This document shows positions 11,082-19,716 of a DNA stretch of 64,000 nt, piece after piece. The notes beneath the pieces were generated by a model. The model searched no databases, was not told the DNA's origin, and saw only the letters and a program-made list of their open reading frames with translations. The position numbers and the translations under genes were made by a program. The stretch is from Sphingomonas sp. SUN019. Its GTDB lineage: Bacteria > Pseudomonadota > Alphaproteobacteria > Sphingomonadales > Sphingomonadaceae. Where the stretch lies: positions 2,943,501 to 3,007,500 of the forward strand of contig NZ_CP096971.1 in assembly GCF_024758705.1 (NCBI RefSeq), given 5' to 3'. How positions within the stretch are numbered: the first letter of the stretch is position 1; every line of letters starts with the position of its first letter.

Positions 11082-12145
11082 CTACCGCCGCAACCGGGTC
11101 ACATGCCCCATCTTGCGGCCCGCGCGCGCCTCGCGCTTCCCATACAGGTGCAGATGCGCGCCGGGTTCGGCCAGTACGTCGGGCCAGCGTTCCCAATCGT
11201 CGCCGATCAGATTCTCCATCTCGACCTGCGCCGCGGTCAGCGCGGTGTCCCCCAGCGGAAGCCCGCAGATCGCGCGGATGTGGTTTTCGAATTGCGAGGT
11301 GACCGCGCCCTCGATCGTCCAATGCCCCGAATTATGTACCCGCGGCGCCATTTCGTTGAACACCGGACCGTCGGGCGTGGCGAAGAACTCGCACGTCAGC
11401 ACCCCGACATGCCCGAGCGCATCGGCGATCCGCCCGGTCAGTGCCGCCGCCTGCGTCCAATGCTGCGCGATCTCGGCCGGAGCGGGCAGCGTGGAGCGCG
11501 ACAGGATCGCGTCGTGGTGCTCGTTCCACGGCGGCGGGTAACTGACCATCCGGCCGTCGACGTCGCGAACGAGGACGATGGAAAATTCGTGCGTGAAATC
11601 GACGAACGCCTCCAGCACCGCGGGGCCTTGGATCGCGTCCCACGCGGCGTCGGCGTCGTCTGGCGCTTGGAGGCGCACCTGGCCCTTGCCGTCATAGCCC
11701 ATCCGCGTCGTCTTCAGGACCGCTGGCGTGCCGACGCTCGCAATCGCGTCGTCGAGTTCTTGACGTGTCGCCACCGCGGCCCAGCGTGCGGGGGTGCCGC
11801 CGACCTGTTCGACGAAGCGCTTTTCCCCAACGCGTTCCTGCGCAATCTTCAGACTGGCGGGGGAGGGATGGACCGGCACGCGTGCGGCGAGCCATTCGAC
11901 CGGCGCGACGTCGATATTCTCGAATTCGTACGTCACCACGTCGCACTGAGCGGCGAAATCGGCGAGCACGATGCGGTTGTGATAATCCGCGCGGGTTAGC
12001 GACGACGCGGTCTGCGCCGCCACGCTTTCACTGTCGGGCGCGAGGACGTGGGTGCGATACCCAAGTTGCGCCGCGGCCGACGCGAGCATCCGCCCGAGCT
12101 GCCCCCCGCCGAGGATGCCGATCGTGCTGCCGGGGGGGAGGGGAG

Positions 12146-12149
<4 letters not shown>
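11082..12149 (-). CDS. purK: N5-carboxyaminoimidazole ribonucleotide synthase
   Basis: The 355-residue ATP-grasp protein opens with [14 protein letters not shown], typical of PurK, and contains [10 protein letters not shown] and the later [14 protein letters not shown]. It makes N5-CAIR from AIR, ATP and bicarbonate in de novo purine synthesis. It overlaps purE by 4 bp, giving the usual purE-purK operon. Length is normal. Confidence 0.97.
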
Positions 12150-12622
<473 letters not shown>

Positions 12623-12727
12623 TTCCGGCGGTTAGCGAGCGCAAGGGCGGGAGGCAACTGCGGTTGCGCGGGGCGCGCCGCCGCGCCACACGCGGCAGCG
12701 CATTGGTCGATCGGGGGAGGCGGCGGG

Positions 12728-13330
12728 GTGAGCGGGTTCGATCTGGTGTTTGCGTTCGTCAGCCTGTTGCTGGGGCTGGCGATAACCGAGGTATTAAGCG
12801 GCTTTTCGCGCACGCTCGCCTATCGCCGTAACGCCCGCGACGAGGCGCGGCCCGGCTGGCTGACCCCGCTTCTCGGCCTGTTCGTCGTGCTCGACCTGAC
12901 CAGCTTCTGGCTGCTTGCGTTCGATTTCCGCAACCAGTTGCAGGCCAATTTCCTGACCTTGTTCGGAATCCTGACGATCTGCGGCACTTATTATATGGTC
13001 GCGACATTGGTCTTTCCGGCGGAGCCCGGCGAGTGGCGCGATCTCGACGATTTCTACGATCGCCAGCACCGGCTGGTGATCGGCGGCGTGCTGGCCGCCA
13101 ATCTGATGCAGATCGCAGGGCAGATCGCGGTCGAGAATCTGATCCCCGACCCGGTCGATTCCGCGCCGATGAGCGACGCTGCGGCTATCCTCGCGGGAGT
13201 ATCCGGAATCGGCATCCTGGCGCTGCTGATCGCATTGTTGTTCATCGCGCGGCGGCGGTTGAACATCGCGATGCTGATGACGGCCAACCTCCTGCTTCTG
13301 ATCAGCAGCAGCGCCGACGTCCTGCTCTGA
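12728..13330 (+). CDS. hypothetical integral membrane protein, 200 aa
   Basis: I chose GTG at 12728 because GGAGG lies 7 bases upstream and the protein then begins in a hydrophobic segment (FDLVFAFVSLLLGLAITEVL). About six hydrophobic stretches alternate with short loops, one containing the acidic patch EWRDLDDFYDRQH. I recognise no characterised family. It is divergent from purE and its stop is 4 bp from the gpmA stop, so it is probably a single-gene unit. Confidence 0.75.
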   Translation: MSGFDLVFAFVSLLLGLAITEVLSGFSRTLAYRRNARDEARPGWLTPLLGLFVVLDLTSFWLLAFDFRNQLQANFLTLFGILTICGTYYMVATLVFPAEPGEWRDLDDFYDRQHRLVIGGVLAANLMQIAGQIAVENLIPDPVDSAPMSDAAAILAGVSGIGILALLIALLFIARRRLNIAMLMTANLLLLISSSADVLL

Positions 13331-13334
13331 GCGC

Positions 13335-14021
13335 CTATCGTTCGTTCAGATAATAGCGATCGGTCGCATTCAACGCGTCGTCGAGTTCGTACACGATCGG
13401 CTGCCCGGTCGGGATTTCCAACGACGTGATCTCGTCGTCCGGAATGTTCGACAGATGCTTCACCAGCGCGCGGAGCGAATTGCCGTGGGCGCTGATCAGG
13501 ACGCGCTGACCATCCTGCAGCGCGGGCGCGATGCGATCGTTCCAATAAGGCAGGACGCGCGCGATCGTGTCCTTCAGGCTTTCGGTCTGCGGGATGGCGA
13601 TCCCGGCATAGCGGCGGTCGTTCGACAGGTCGAAATCGCTGCCCGTTTCCATCGCGGGGGGCGGGATGTCGAAGCTGCGACGCCAGACATGGACCTGCTC
13701 GTCGCCATGCTTCGCCGCGGTTTCGGCTTTGTCGAGCCCGGTCAGCCCGCCATAATGCCGCTCGTTCAATCGCCAATGCTTTTCGGTCGGCAGCCACAGC
13801 CGCCCCATCGCCTCCAGTGCCAGATTGAGCGTCTTGATCGCGCGCGTCTGGAGACTGGTGAAGGTCAGGTCGAAATCGAGGCCCTTCGCCGCCATCAACT
13901 CCCCCGCCGCCTTCGCCTCGGCCACGCCCTTTTCGGTCACGTCGACGTCCCACCAGCCGGTGAAGCGGTTTTCGAGGTTCCACGACGACTGGCCGTGGCG
14001 GATCAGGACGAGGGTTGGCAT
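13335..14021 (-). CDS. gpmA: 2,3-bisphosphoglycerate-dependent phosphoglycerate mutase
   Basis: The 228-residue protein carries the histidine phosphatase motif [10 protein letters not shown] with the phospho-acceptor His9, [25 protein letters not shown] and [11 protein letters not shown]. It interconverts 3- and 2-phosphoglycerate in glycolysis/gluconeogenesis. It begins directly after the GNAT gene, as the last gene of a four-gene operon. Confidence 0.97.
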   Translation of the reverse strand: MPTLVLIRHGQSSWNLENRFTGWWDVDVTEKGVAEAKAAGELMAAKGLDFDLTFTSLQTRAIKTLNLALEAMGRLWLPTEKHWRLNERHYGGLTGLDKAETAAKHGDEQVHVWRRSFDIPPPAMETGSDFDLSNDRRYAGIAIPQTESLKDTIARVLPYWNDRIAPALQDGQRVLISAHGNSLRALVKHLSNIPDDEITSLEIPTGQPIVYELDDALNATDRYYLNER

Positions 14022-14486
14022 TCAATTTCCTTCGAGGTCGAACGACATGAACTGGTTGAAATCGGTCGCGACATAGTCGCCGAACGGCGGGCACGCGACG
14101 AAGCCGTGATTGCGATACAGCGCAAGCGCGGGTTCGAACGGTGCGCCAGAGCCGGTTTCGAGGCTCAGGCGGCGAAGTCCGCTTCGCTTGGCGGTCACGA
14201 CAATATGCGCCAGCATCGTGCGGGCATGGCCCTCGCCGAGCCGGGCGGGGATCGTGCGCATCGACTTGATCTCGCCAAGTTCGGCATCGTGCCGCCGCAG
14301 CGCGCCCATCGCGACGAGCGCCTCGCCATCCCACAAGGTGAAGAACGTCACGTCCGCCGCCTGCAACCCCGACAGATCGAGGAAATGGCATTTGTCGACC
14401 GGCGAATTCGCGAGCATCCCGTCGGCATGGAGCGTGAGCAGCGCAACGACCTGCGGATCGTCGAAGATGCCCTCGCGCATCTCCAT
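14022..14486 (-). CDS. GNAT-family N-acetyltransferase
   Basis: I place the start at ATG 14486, which overlaps the stop of the M14 peptidase gene by one base (TGATG); this gives 154 residues. The acetyl-CoA loop is visible as IPARLGEGHARTMLAHI, followed by LSLETGSGAPFEPALALYRNHGF in two parts, the typical GNAT motifs A and B. The family transfers an acetyl group to an amine; the substrate is unknown. It is co-transcribed with the peptidase upstream and gpmA downstream. Confidence 0.88.
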   Translation of the reverse strand: MEMREGIFDDPQVVALLTLHADGMLANSPVDKCHFLDLSGLQAADVTFFTLWDGEALVAMGALRRHDAELGEIKSMRTIPARLGEGHARTMLAHIVVTAKRSGLRRLSLETGSGAPFEPALALYRNHGFVACPPFGDYVATDFNQFMSFDLEGN

Positions 14487-15595
14487 CAGATGACGTCCAT
14501 CATCCCGTCGAGCGTTTCGAGACACGCGACCGCCAGCTTCGCCGATCGCTCGCCCGACCAGCCATGTTCGGCGTCGGGGTTGGGATCGTGGTCCTTGAAC
14601 GGCATCTCCAGCGTCACCGACACCGCGCCGAAGCGTTCGGCAAGCTGGTTGGTCGACATCGACAGGTTCGCGCGGCCAGGGGCGGATTTCTGATAGCCCT
14701 TCTCGGTCTGGAAATCGGGCGTACGCTCGGCAAGGCGGCGGCCGAACTCATAGAATTTCTCGCCGTGCACGTCGGTCCACGACGGGACGCCCTCGAACCC
14801 GGCGATGAAGTTCGCCGCGATCGCCTCGTCGCCGTGGACGTCGATCGCGAAATCGACCCCGGTTTCGTCCATCGCGGCCAGCACGCACTTCACCTCGGGG
14901 CTGCGTTCGTCGCTCGGCGAATGCCATTCGCGGTTGAGGTTCACGCCCGCGGCGTTGGTGCGCAAATGCCCGCGGCGCGTGCCGTCGGGGTTCATGTTGG
15001 GAACGATGTGAACCGTCGCCTTCGCCAGCAATCCTGCCGCCGCGTCGCTGGTCAGCCAGTCGAGTGCGCCATCCATCCAATATTCGGCCATCGATTCGCC
15101 GGGATGCTGGCGCGCGTAGAGCCACACCTGCTTCTTGCCGCTGCCGATACGCAGGTAATCGATCGGCTGACCGTCCAGACTGAGGCCCAGCTCGCGGTGT
15201 TCGACGCCCGGCTTCAGCGCCGTGCGCGCGATCAGATCGGCGTGCATCTCCATCGTGTACGGCGCGAAATAGGCGAACCACACCAGGTCGCTGTCGCCCG
15301 GCCAGTCGAACTCCAGCACCTCGCCTTCGTATCGCGTCTCGATCATCCGCCACGCCTGCCGATCGGTCGAGGCGCGCGCCTTGTAGCCGGGCCAGCCAAG
15401 CGGATAGGCCGATTTGCCCGCGTTCAGGATGCGGAAGGTCAGCCTACGCCCCGCCGCGCCCGCGACGCGGAAATAGAACCATTGGTAGAAATCGCTCTGG
15501 TGATCGGGGACGATCTCCAGGTTCACGATGTCGCCGTCGATGCCGATGACGCGGATGTTGCCGCCGTCGAAAGCGGCGTTGATCGATAGGGTCAT
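14486..15595 (-). CDS. M14-family zinc carboxypeptidase, cytosolic carboxypeptidase-like
   Basis: The 369-residue protein has an N-terminal beta domain (about residues 1-120) of the kind found in cytosolic carboxypeptidases, then the catalytic domain. Zinc ligands are visible as His164/Glu167 in RQHPGES and the third His in DVHGDEA. The region NPDGTRRGHLRTNAAGVNLNR is the substrate-binding stretch. There is no signal peptide, so it should be cytoplasmic. It overlaps the DUF4136 gene by 4 bp and the GNAT gene by 1 bp. Bacterial substrates of this group are poorly defined. Confidence 0.92.
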   Translation of the reverse strand: MTLSINAAFDGGNIRVIGIDGDIVNLEIVPDHQSDFYQWFYFRVAGAAGRRLTFRILNAGKSAYPLGWPGYKARASTDRQAWRMIETRYEGEVLEFDWPGDSDLVWFAYFAPYTMEMHADLIARTALKPGVEHRELGLSLDGQPIDYLRIGSGKKQVWLYARQHPGESMAEYWMDGALDWLTSDAAAGLLAKATVHIVPNMNPDGTRRGHLRTNAAGVNLNREWHSPSDERSPEVKCVLAAMDETGVDFAIDVHGDEAIAANFIAGFEGVPSWTDVHGEKFYEFGRRLAERTPDFQTEKGYQKSAPGRANLSMSTNQLAERFGAVSVTLEMPFKDHDPNPDAEHGWSGERSAKLAVACLETLDGMMDVI

Positions 15596-16188
15596 TTCAC
15601 CTCAATAGTGCGCCCGGACTCGCCGGGGAAGTCCGCGAACAAGGCCGCCGCCAGCCGCGCCGCGACCGAATCGGGATCGGCGTCGGGCGCGCCGGCGTCG
15701 GTCAGCGAGCGCGCTTCGCCCTCCCATTTCGCGTCCGCGCCCTGCCGGATTCGGACCGACAGGTTCGTCGCGATCCCGTCGCGTCCGCGGCTGCTGCCCA
15801 GCGGAAAGCCGATCCCGCCGCCCAGCCCAACGCCGCCACCGCCGCGTCCACCGCTGAAGCCCCCGCCGCCAAGGCCGATCGTCACCGGTGAACGGCGCGG
15901 GGCGAGCGGTTGGAGCGAGCGGGTGTAACCCACCGTCGCGGTGAATTGCGGCGTCGCGCCTGCAGGGGCAGGCGTGTAGCCGAGCCGCGCCAGTTCGCGC
16001 TCGACCGCCGCGGCATAGCTGCGGAAGGCGACGCCCTCCTCGTTCGGCGGGGCCTCGACCCGGATCGTGCCGCGCGCCGCCATCGGATCATAGTGGAAGC
16101 GCGTCGCCTGCACCGGAAAGCGCGACGGGCCGGTGGCGCACGCCGACAGCGCCGCCGCCAGCAATCCGATCGATAGTACCTTACGCAT
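15592..16188 (-). CDS. DUF4136-type lipoprotein
   Basis: I chose ATG 16188, preceded by AGAGG 9-10 bases upstream, which gives a lipoprotein signal with lipobox LSAC. The mature part has an N-terminal beta region ([17 protein letters not shown]), a Gly-rich middle ([17 protein letters not shown]) and a C-terminal helix ending in FADFPGESG, the DUF4136 pattern. It is predicted to be membrane anchored in the periplasm, of unknown role. It is the first gene of the operon with the M14 peptidase, GNAT and gpmA. Confidence 0.85.
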   Translation of the reverse strand: MRKVLSIGLLAAALSACATGPSRFPVQATRFHYDPMAARGTIRVEAPPNEEGVAFRSYAAAVERELARLGYTPAPAGATPQFTATVGYTRSLQPLAPRRSPVTIGLGGGGFSGGRGGGGVGLGGGIGFPLGSSRGRDGIATNLSVRIRQGADAKWEGEARSLTDAGAPDADPDSVAARLAAALFADFPGESGRTIEVK

Positions 16189-16323
16189 CACCCGCAACCT
16201 CTTCGCTGTTCACGTGACCGAACGCACCGCGTGCGCGCCGGGTCCGGCTTGACTTGGAACCGCCCTGACACTAACCGCCGCGTCTTTCCAGATCACCTGA
16301 AACACGAAGAAGCGAATCCCCTC

Positions 16324-16449
16324 ATGAAGATCCGCAACAGCCTCAAGTCGCTCAAGGACCGGCATCGCGACAACCGCGTGATCCGCCGTCGCGGTCGCAC
16401 CTACGTCATCAACAAGACGAATCGCCGGTTCAAGGCGCGCCAGGGCTGA
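16324..16449 (+). CDS. rpmJ: 50S ribosomal protein L36
   Basis: The 41-residue, highly basic protein begins [11 protein letters not shown] and ends NRRFKARQG, the longer alphaproteobacterial L36 form without the zinc cysteines. It is isolated from other ribosomal genes, as usual for this form. A TTGACT element in the 120 bp upstream may be part of its promoter. Confidence 0.95.
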   Translation: MKIRNSLKSLKDRHRDNRVIRRRGRTYVINKTNRRFKARQG

Positions 16450-16454
16450 TTGTT

Positions 16455-17162
16455 ATGGGCGGCACCGGCCCGCTCCCCCTCCCGACCACCCATTCAGGAT
16501 ATTCTGTGGGCGGTCGGGAGGGGGAGCGGGCCGGTGCCGCGACCAAGACAATTGCTTCGGCCGCTGTCGTTTTCGACATCGGCAACGTCCTCTACGATTG
16601 GGATCCGCGGATCCTGTACGAGCGCCTCATCCCCGATGGTGAGGCGCTCGACGCGTTCCTGCGCGACGTTTGCACGCGCGAATGGCATTTCCAGCATGAT
16701 TTGGGACGGCCCTTTGCGGAGACATCGGCCGAGCTGAGCGCCGAATATCCCGAACACGCCGACCTCATCGCCGCCTGGGGTCCATGTTTCTCGGAACAGA
16801 TACCGGGACCGATGCCGGGGATGCCCGCGCTGGTCGACGAACTGCACGCGAGCGGCGTGCCGCTGTACGCGATCACCAATTTCTCGGGCGAGTTCTTCGC
16901 CCCGTTCCGCGCGCAGGAAGCGGCGTTCTTCGGTCGCTTCCGCGACATCGTGGTGTCGGGCGACGAACAGGTGGTGAAACCCGACCCCGCCATCTACCGC
17001 CTTGCGCTGGAGCGCTTCGGGCTGGAGCCGCGGCAGGCGGTGTTCGTCGACGACCGGCAGGAGAATGTCGACGGTGCGGATGCGGTGGGGATGACCGGTA
17101 TACGCTTTGTCGATGCCGCGACGTTGCGTGCGCGCTTTGTTGAATTGGGACTGCTTGAGTAG
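16455..17162 (+). CDS. HAD-family hydrolase, start uncertain because of an inverted repeat
   Basis: The catalytic part starts at AAVVFDIGNVLYDWDP, with the nucleophile Asp of motif I, followed by ITNFSGEFF (motif II), KPDPAIYRLALERF (motif III Lys) and VFVDDRQENVDGA (motif IV). This is a subfamily I HAD phosphatase. The in-frame ATG at 16455 would give 235 residues, but the first ~29 are encoded by a palindromic repeat (16459-16540) and look like low-complexity sequence. Alternative starts are GTG 16506, still inside the repeat, or an unrecognised non-ATG codon near 16550. The substrate is unknown. It lies 5 bp after rpmJ. Confidence 0.88.
   Translation: MGGTGPLPLPTTHSGYSVGGREGERAGAATKTIASAAVVFDIGNVLYDWDPRILYERLIPDGEALDAFLRDVCTREWHFQHDLGRPFAETSAELSAEYPEHADLIAAWGPCFSEQIPGPMPGMPALVDELHASGVPLYAITNFSGEFFAPFRAQEAAFFGRFRDIVVSGDEQVVKPDPAIYRLALERFGLEPRQAVFVDDRQENVDGADAVGMTGIRFVDAATLRARFVELGLLE
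16459..16540. repeat. 29-bp perfect inverted repeat at the HAD gene start
   Basis: Left arm 16459-16487 and right arm 16512-16540 are exact reverse complements (GCGGCACCGGCCCGCTCCCC... and its mirror). The 24-base centre holds further pairing (CCCA/TGGG and CAGGATATTCTG). As RNA it would fold into one very stable hairpin. It resembles the short palindromic repeats scattered through sphingomonad genomes. It overlaps the annotated 5' coding region of the HAD gene. Confidence 0.85.
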
Positions 17163-17174
17163 CGTTGGCGGATC

Positions 17175-17191
17175 GTGTACACGGTGTCCAC
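17175..17191. promoter_or_regulatory. GTGTACAC / GTGTCCAC repeat, candidate toxin-antitoxin operator
   Basis: The 8-bp palindrome GTGTACAC is followed after one base by a second copy with one mismatch (GTGTCCAC). The pair sits directly before the AAGGAG ribosome binding site of the antitoxin gene. Phd-type antitoxins repress their own operon from such sites. The assignment is by position only. Confidence 0.4.
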
Positions 17192-17204
17192 AAGGAGCCG
17201 TCCC

Positions 17205-17498
17205 ATGGAATTGTCCGTCCGCGAGGCCCGTGCGCAATTCGCCACCGCGCTAGCCGCCGCCGAACGCGGCGAACGCGTGACCATCACCAAGAATGGCAAG
17301 CCGGTTGCTGAGATCGGTCCGCCGCAGGTGCGCAAAGGCGGGATCGACTGGACGAAGGCCGCGCAAACGCGCGCCCGCCTTGGGATCAAGCCGCCTGCCT
17401 ATCCGCTTGACGAAGAATGGCGTCGCGCGTTCGACGACCCGGCGTTTTCCCGCGAGGCGCTGGGGCTCGATGACGATTGGGAGCCGTATCGCGGGTGA
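17205..17498 (+). CDS. Phd/YefM-family antitoxin
   Basis: ATG 17205 has AAGGAG 7 bases upstream. The 97-residue protein has the Phd N-terminus (MELSVREARAQFATALAAAERGE, quoted in part: VREARAQF, ERGERVTITKNGKPVAEIGP), which dimerises and binds DNA. The C-terminal half, ending WRRAFDDPAFSREALGLDDDW, is acidic and would wrap the toxin. Its stop overlaps the toxin start by 4 bp (GTGA), the classic coupled arrangement. Confidence 0.92.
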   Translation: MELSVREARAQFATALAAAERGERVTITKNGKPVAEIGPPQVRKGGIDWTKAAQTRARLGIKPPAYPLDEEWRRAFDDPAFSREALGLDDDWEPYRG

Positions 17499-17890
17499 GG
17501 TTGCTGCTCGACACCCATATTGCGGTCTGGCTGGCGACGGATGAGCTTTTGCTAACGGCCCGCGAACGCGCGCTGTTTGTCGATCCGTCGGTCGACCTTG
17601 TTCTTTCGGTGATTTCGATCTGGGAAGTTCGGACAAAGGCGATGGCGGAGGCGCGGCGGGGACGCACCGACCTGGCGATCGGGCCCGTCGCGCTAACCGC
17701 CTTTTACGAGGCGCAGAATGTCGAAATCGCGTCTTTGCACCCGCTGGACTGCACGACAGTTCTGGAAGCGCCATTGGTCCACAACGATCCTTTCGACGAG
17801 ATGCTGCTAGTCCATGCGCAGCGGCTGCGCGCCCGGCTGGTTACGCGTGACGACAAGCTATTCAGTCACCCGCTCGCGTATCAGCCGTAA
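17495..17890 (+). CDS. PIN-domain toxin, VapC family
   Basis: The start is GTG 17495, overlapping the antitoxin stop; 131 residues result. PIN-domain acidic residues are visible: LLLDTHIAVWL (Asp6), ISIWEVRTKA, HNDPFDEMLL and LVTRDDKLF. VapC toxins are Mg-dependent RNases. The last 10 bases overlap the end of pyk on the other strand. The gene looks intact. Confidence 0.92.
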   Translation: MRLLLDTHIAVWLATDELLLTARERALFVDPSVDLVLSVISIWEVRTKAMAEARRGRTDLAIGPVALTAFYEAQNVEIASLHPLDCTTVLEAPLVHNDPFDEMLLVHAQRLRARLVTRDDKLFSHPLAYQP

Positions 17891-19335
17891 CCCTTCAACT
17901 CGTCGCCGACGATGCGCACCACATGCAGGACGTTGGTCGAACCCGGCGTCTTGAACGGCACGCCCGCCATGATGACCACGCGGTCGCCCGCTTCGACGAT
18001 GCGGTGGCGCAGCGCCATGCGTTTGGCCTTCGCGACCATGTCCTCGAACGAATCGACGTCGCGCGTATGGACCGCGTGCGTGCCCCACAGGATGCCAAGG
18101 CGGCGCGCTGTGTCGATCTTCGGCGTCAGCACCAGCAGCGGCACCGACGGGCGTTCGCGCGCGATGCGGCGCGCGGTGGAGCCGCTGGTGGTGAAGCAGA
18201 TGATCGCCTTTGCCGACACGGTCGCGGCGATGTTCTTCGCGGCTTCGGCCAGCGCGTCGGCGGTGGTCGGGTCCGGGCGCGTGACGGTGAAGTGGATGCG
18301 GTCGCCGTGCATCGGATCGCGTTCCACCGCTTCGCCGATCGCGTTCATCATCGCGACCGATTCGACCGGCCAGTCGCCCGCCGCGCTTTCCGCCGACAGC
18401 ATGATCGCATCCGCGCCGTCATAGACCGCGGTCGCCACGTCGGACACTTCTGCGCGGGTCGGCGAGGGCGACTTGATCATCGATTCGAGCATCTGCGTCG
18501 CGACGATCACCGGGCGACCGAGGCGGCGGGCGGTTTCGACGATGCGCTTCTGCAGCGGCGGCACCGATTGCGGGGGGAGTTCGACGCCCAAATCGCCGCG
18601 CGCGACCATCACGCCGTCGCACGCCTCGACGATCTCCTCCAGCCGTTCGATCGCGGCGGGCTTCTCGATCTTGGCGAGCAGCGCCGCCCGGCCGCCGATG
18701 AGCAGCCGCGCCTCGGCCAGATCCTCGGGCCGCTGCACGAACGACAAAGCGATCCAGTCGACCCCCTGATCGACCGCGAACGCCAGGTCGCTGCGGTCCT
18801 TTTCGGTCAGCGCGGCCATCGGCAGGATGACGTCGGGGACGTTCAGCCCCTTGTTGTCGGACAGCGCCCCGCCGACCTCGACCTGCGTGACGATGCGGTC
18901 GGCGTCATGCTCCATCACGCGCAGCACCAGCTTCCCGTCGTCGAGCAGCAGCCGCGCACCGGGTTCGATCGCGGCGAAGATCTCGCGGTGCGGCAGCTCG
19001 ACCCGCGTGGCGTCGCCCGGCGTCTTGTCGCGGTCCAGTGTGAAGGCCGCCCCGGTCACCAGCATCGTCCGTCCGCCATCGAACTTCCCGACGCGCAATT
19101 TTGGCCCCTGCAGATCGGCCAGGATCGTCGACGGACGTCCGAGGCTCTTCTCCAGCGCACGGATCGCCTGGATCACCGCGACCTTCGATTGCTGGTCGCC
19201 GTGGCTCATGTTGACGCGGAACGCGTCCGCGCCCGCCTCGAACAGCGTCTCGATCATCTCGGGCGTGCTGCTCGCCGGACCCAGCGTCGCGAGCACACGC
19301 ACCTTGCGCGAGCGGGGACTGATGGCCTTCGTCAT
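17881..19335 (-). CDS. pyk: pyruvate kinase
   Basis: The 484-residue protein opens with KVRVLATLGPASS and contains FRVNMSHGD, IEKPAAIERL, MVARGDLGVELP and ATQMLESMIKSPSPTRAEV, all diagnostic. It converts phosphoenolpyruvate and ADP to pyruvate and ATP. The C-terminal regulatory domain (residues ~350-484) is complete. It is transcribed alone, convergent with the toxin gene. Confidence 0.97.
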   Translation of the reverse strand: MTKAISPRSRKVRVLATLGPASSTPEMIETLFEAGADAFRVNMSHGDQQSKVAVIQAIRALEKSLGRPSTILADLQGPKLRVGKFDGGRTMLVTGAAFTLDRDKTPGDATRVELPHREIFAAIEPGARLLLDDGKLVLRVMEHDADRIVTQVEVGGALSDNKGLNVPDVILPMAALTEKDRSDLAFAVDQGVDWIALSFVQRPEDLAEARLLIGGRAALLAKIEKPAAIERLEEIVEACDGVMVARGDLGVELPPQSVPPLQKRIVETARRLGRPVIVATQMLESMIKSPSPTRAEVSDVATAVYDGADAIMLSAESAAGDWPVESVAMMNAIGEAVERDPMHGDRIHFTVTRPDPTTADALAEAAKNIAATVSAKAIICFTTSGSTARRIARERPSVPLLVLTPKIDTARRLGILWGTHAVHTRDVDSFEDMVAKAKRMALRHRIVEAGDRVVIMAGVPFKTPGSTNVLHVVRIVGDELKGYG

Positions 19336-19408
19336 GTAAACGGTTCCTCGGGCGTTGCCGCGGTGGCCATAGCCGCTATCTGACCTCGATCAACCTTGGA
19401 GCGAAGAA

Positions 19409-19699
19409 ATGGACCCGATCGATACGCTGGACGACGCAACCGCCGCCGCCGCTTTTCGCCGTCTGGTGCGGCATCTGCGCCACCGTGAGGACGCGCAGAA
19501 CGTCGATCTGATGGGGCTGGCGGGGTTCTGCCGCAACTGCCTGTCGGACTGGATCGGCGAGGCGGGCGCCCTGGACAAGGATGCCGCGCGCGAGGCGATC
19601 TACGGGATGCCGTATGCCGAGTGGAAGACGCATCATCAGGGCGAGGCGACGCCGGAGCAGCTTGCGCGCATGGCGGAGAGCGTGAAGAAGAACGCCTGA
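19409..19699 (+). CDS. DUF1244-domain protein
   Basis: The 96-residue protein carries the family core FCRNCLSDWIGEA and YGMPYAEWKTHHQGEAT, with two Cys in CRNC. It is a small helical cytoplasmic protein of unknown function, conserved in proteobacteria. TTGGAG lies 8-9 bases before the ATG. It ends 17 bp before the amidohydrolase gene, so the two may be co-transcribed. Confidence 0.93.
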   Translation: MDPIDTLDDATAAAAFRRLVRHLRHREDAQNVDLMGLAGFCRNCLSDWIGEAGALDKDAAREAIYGMPYAEWKTHHQGEATPEQLARMAESVKKNA

Positions 19700-19716
19700 T
19701 AACAAAGGGGGTATCA

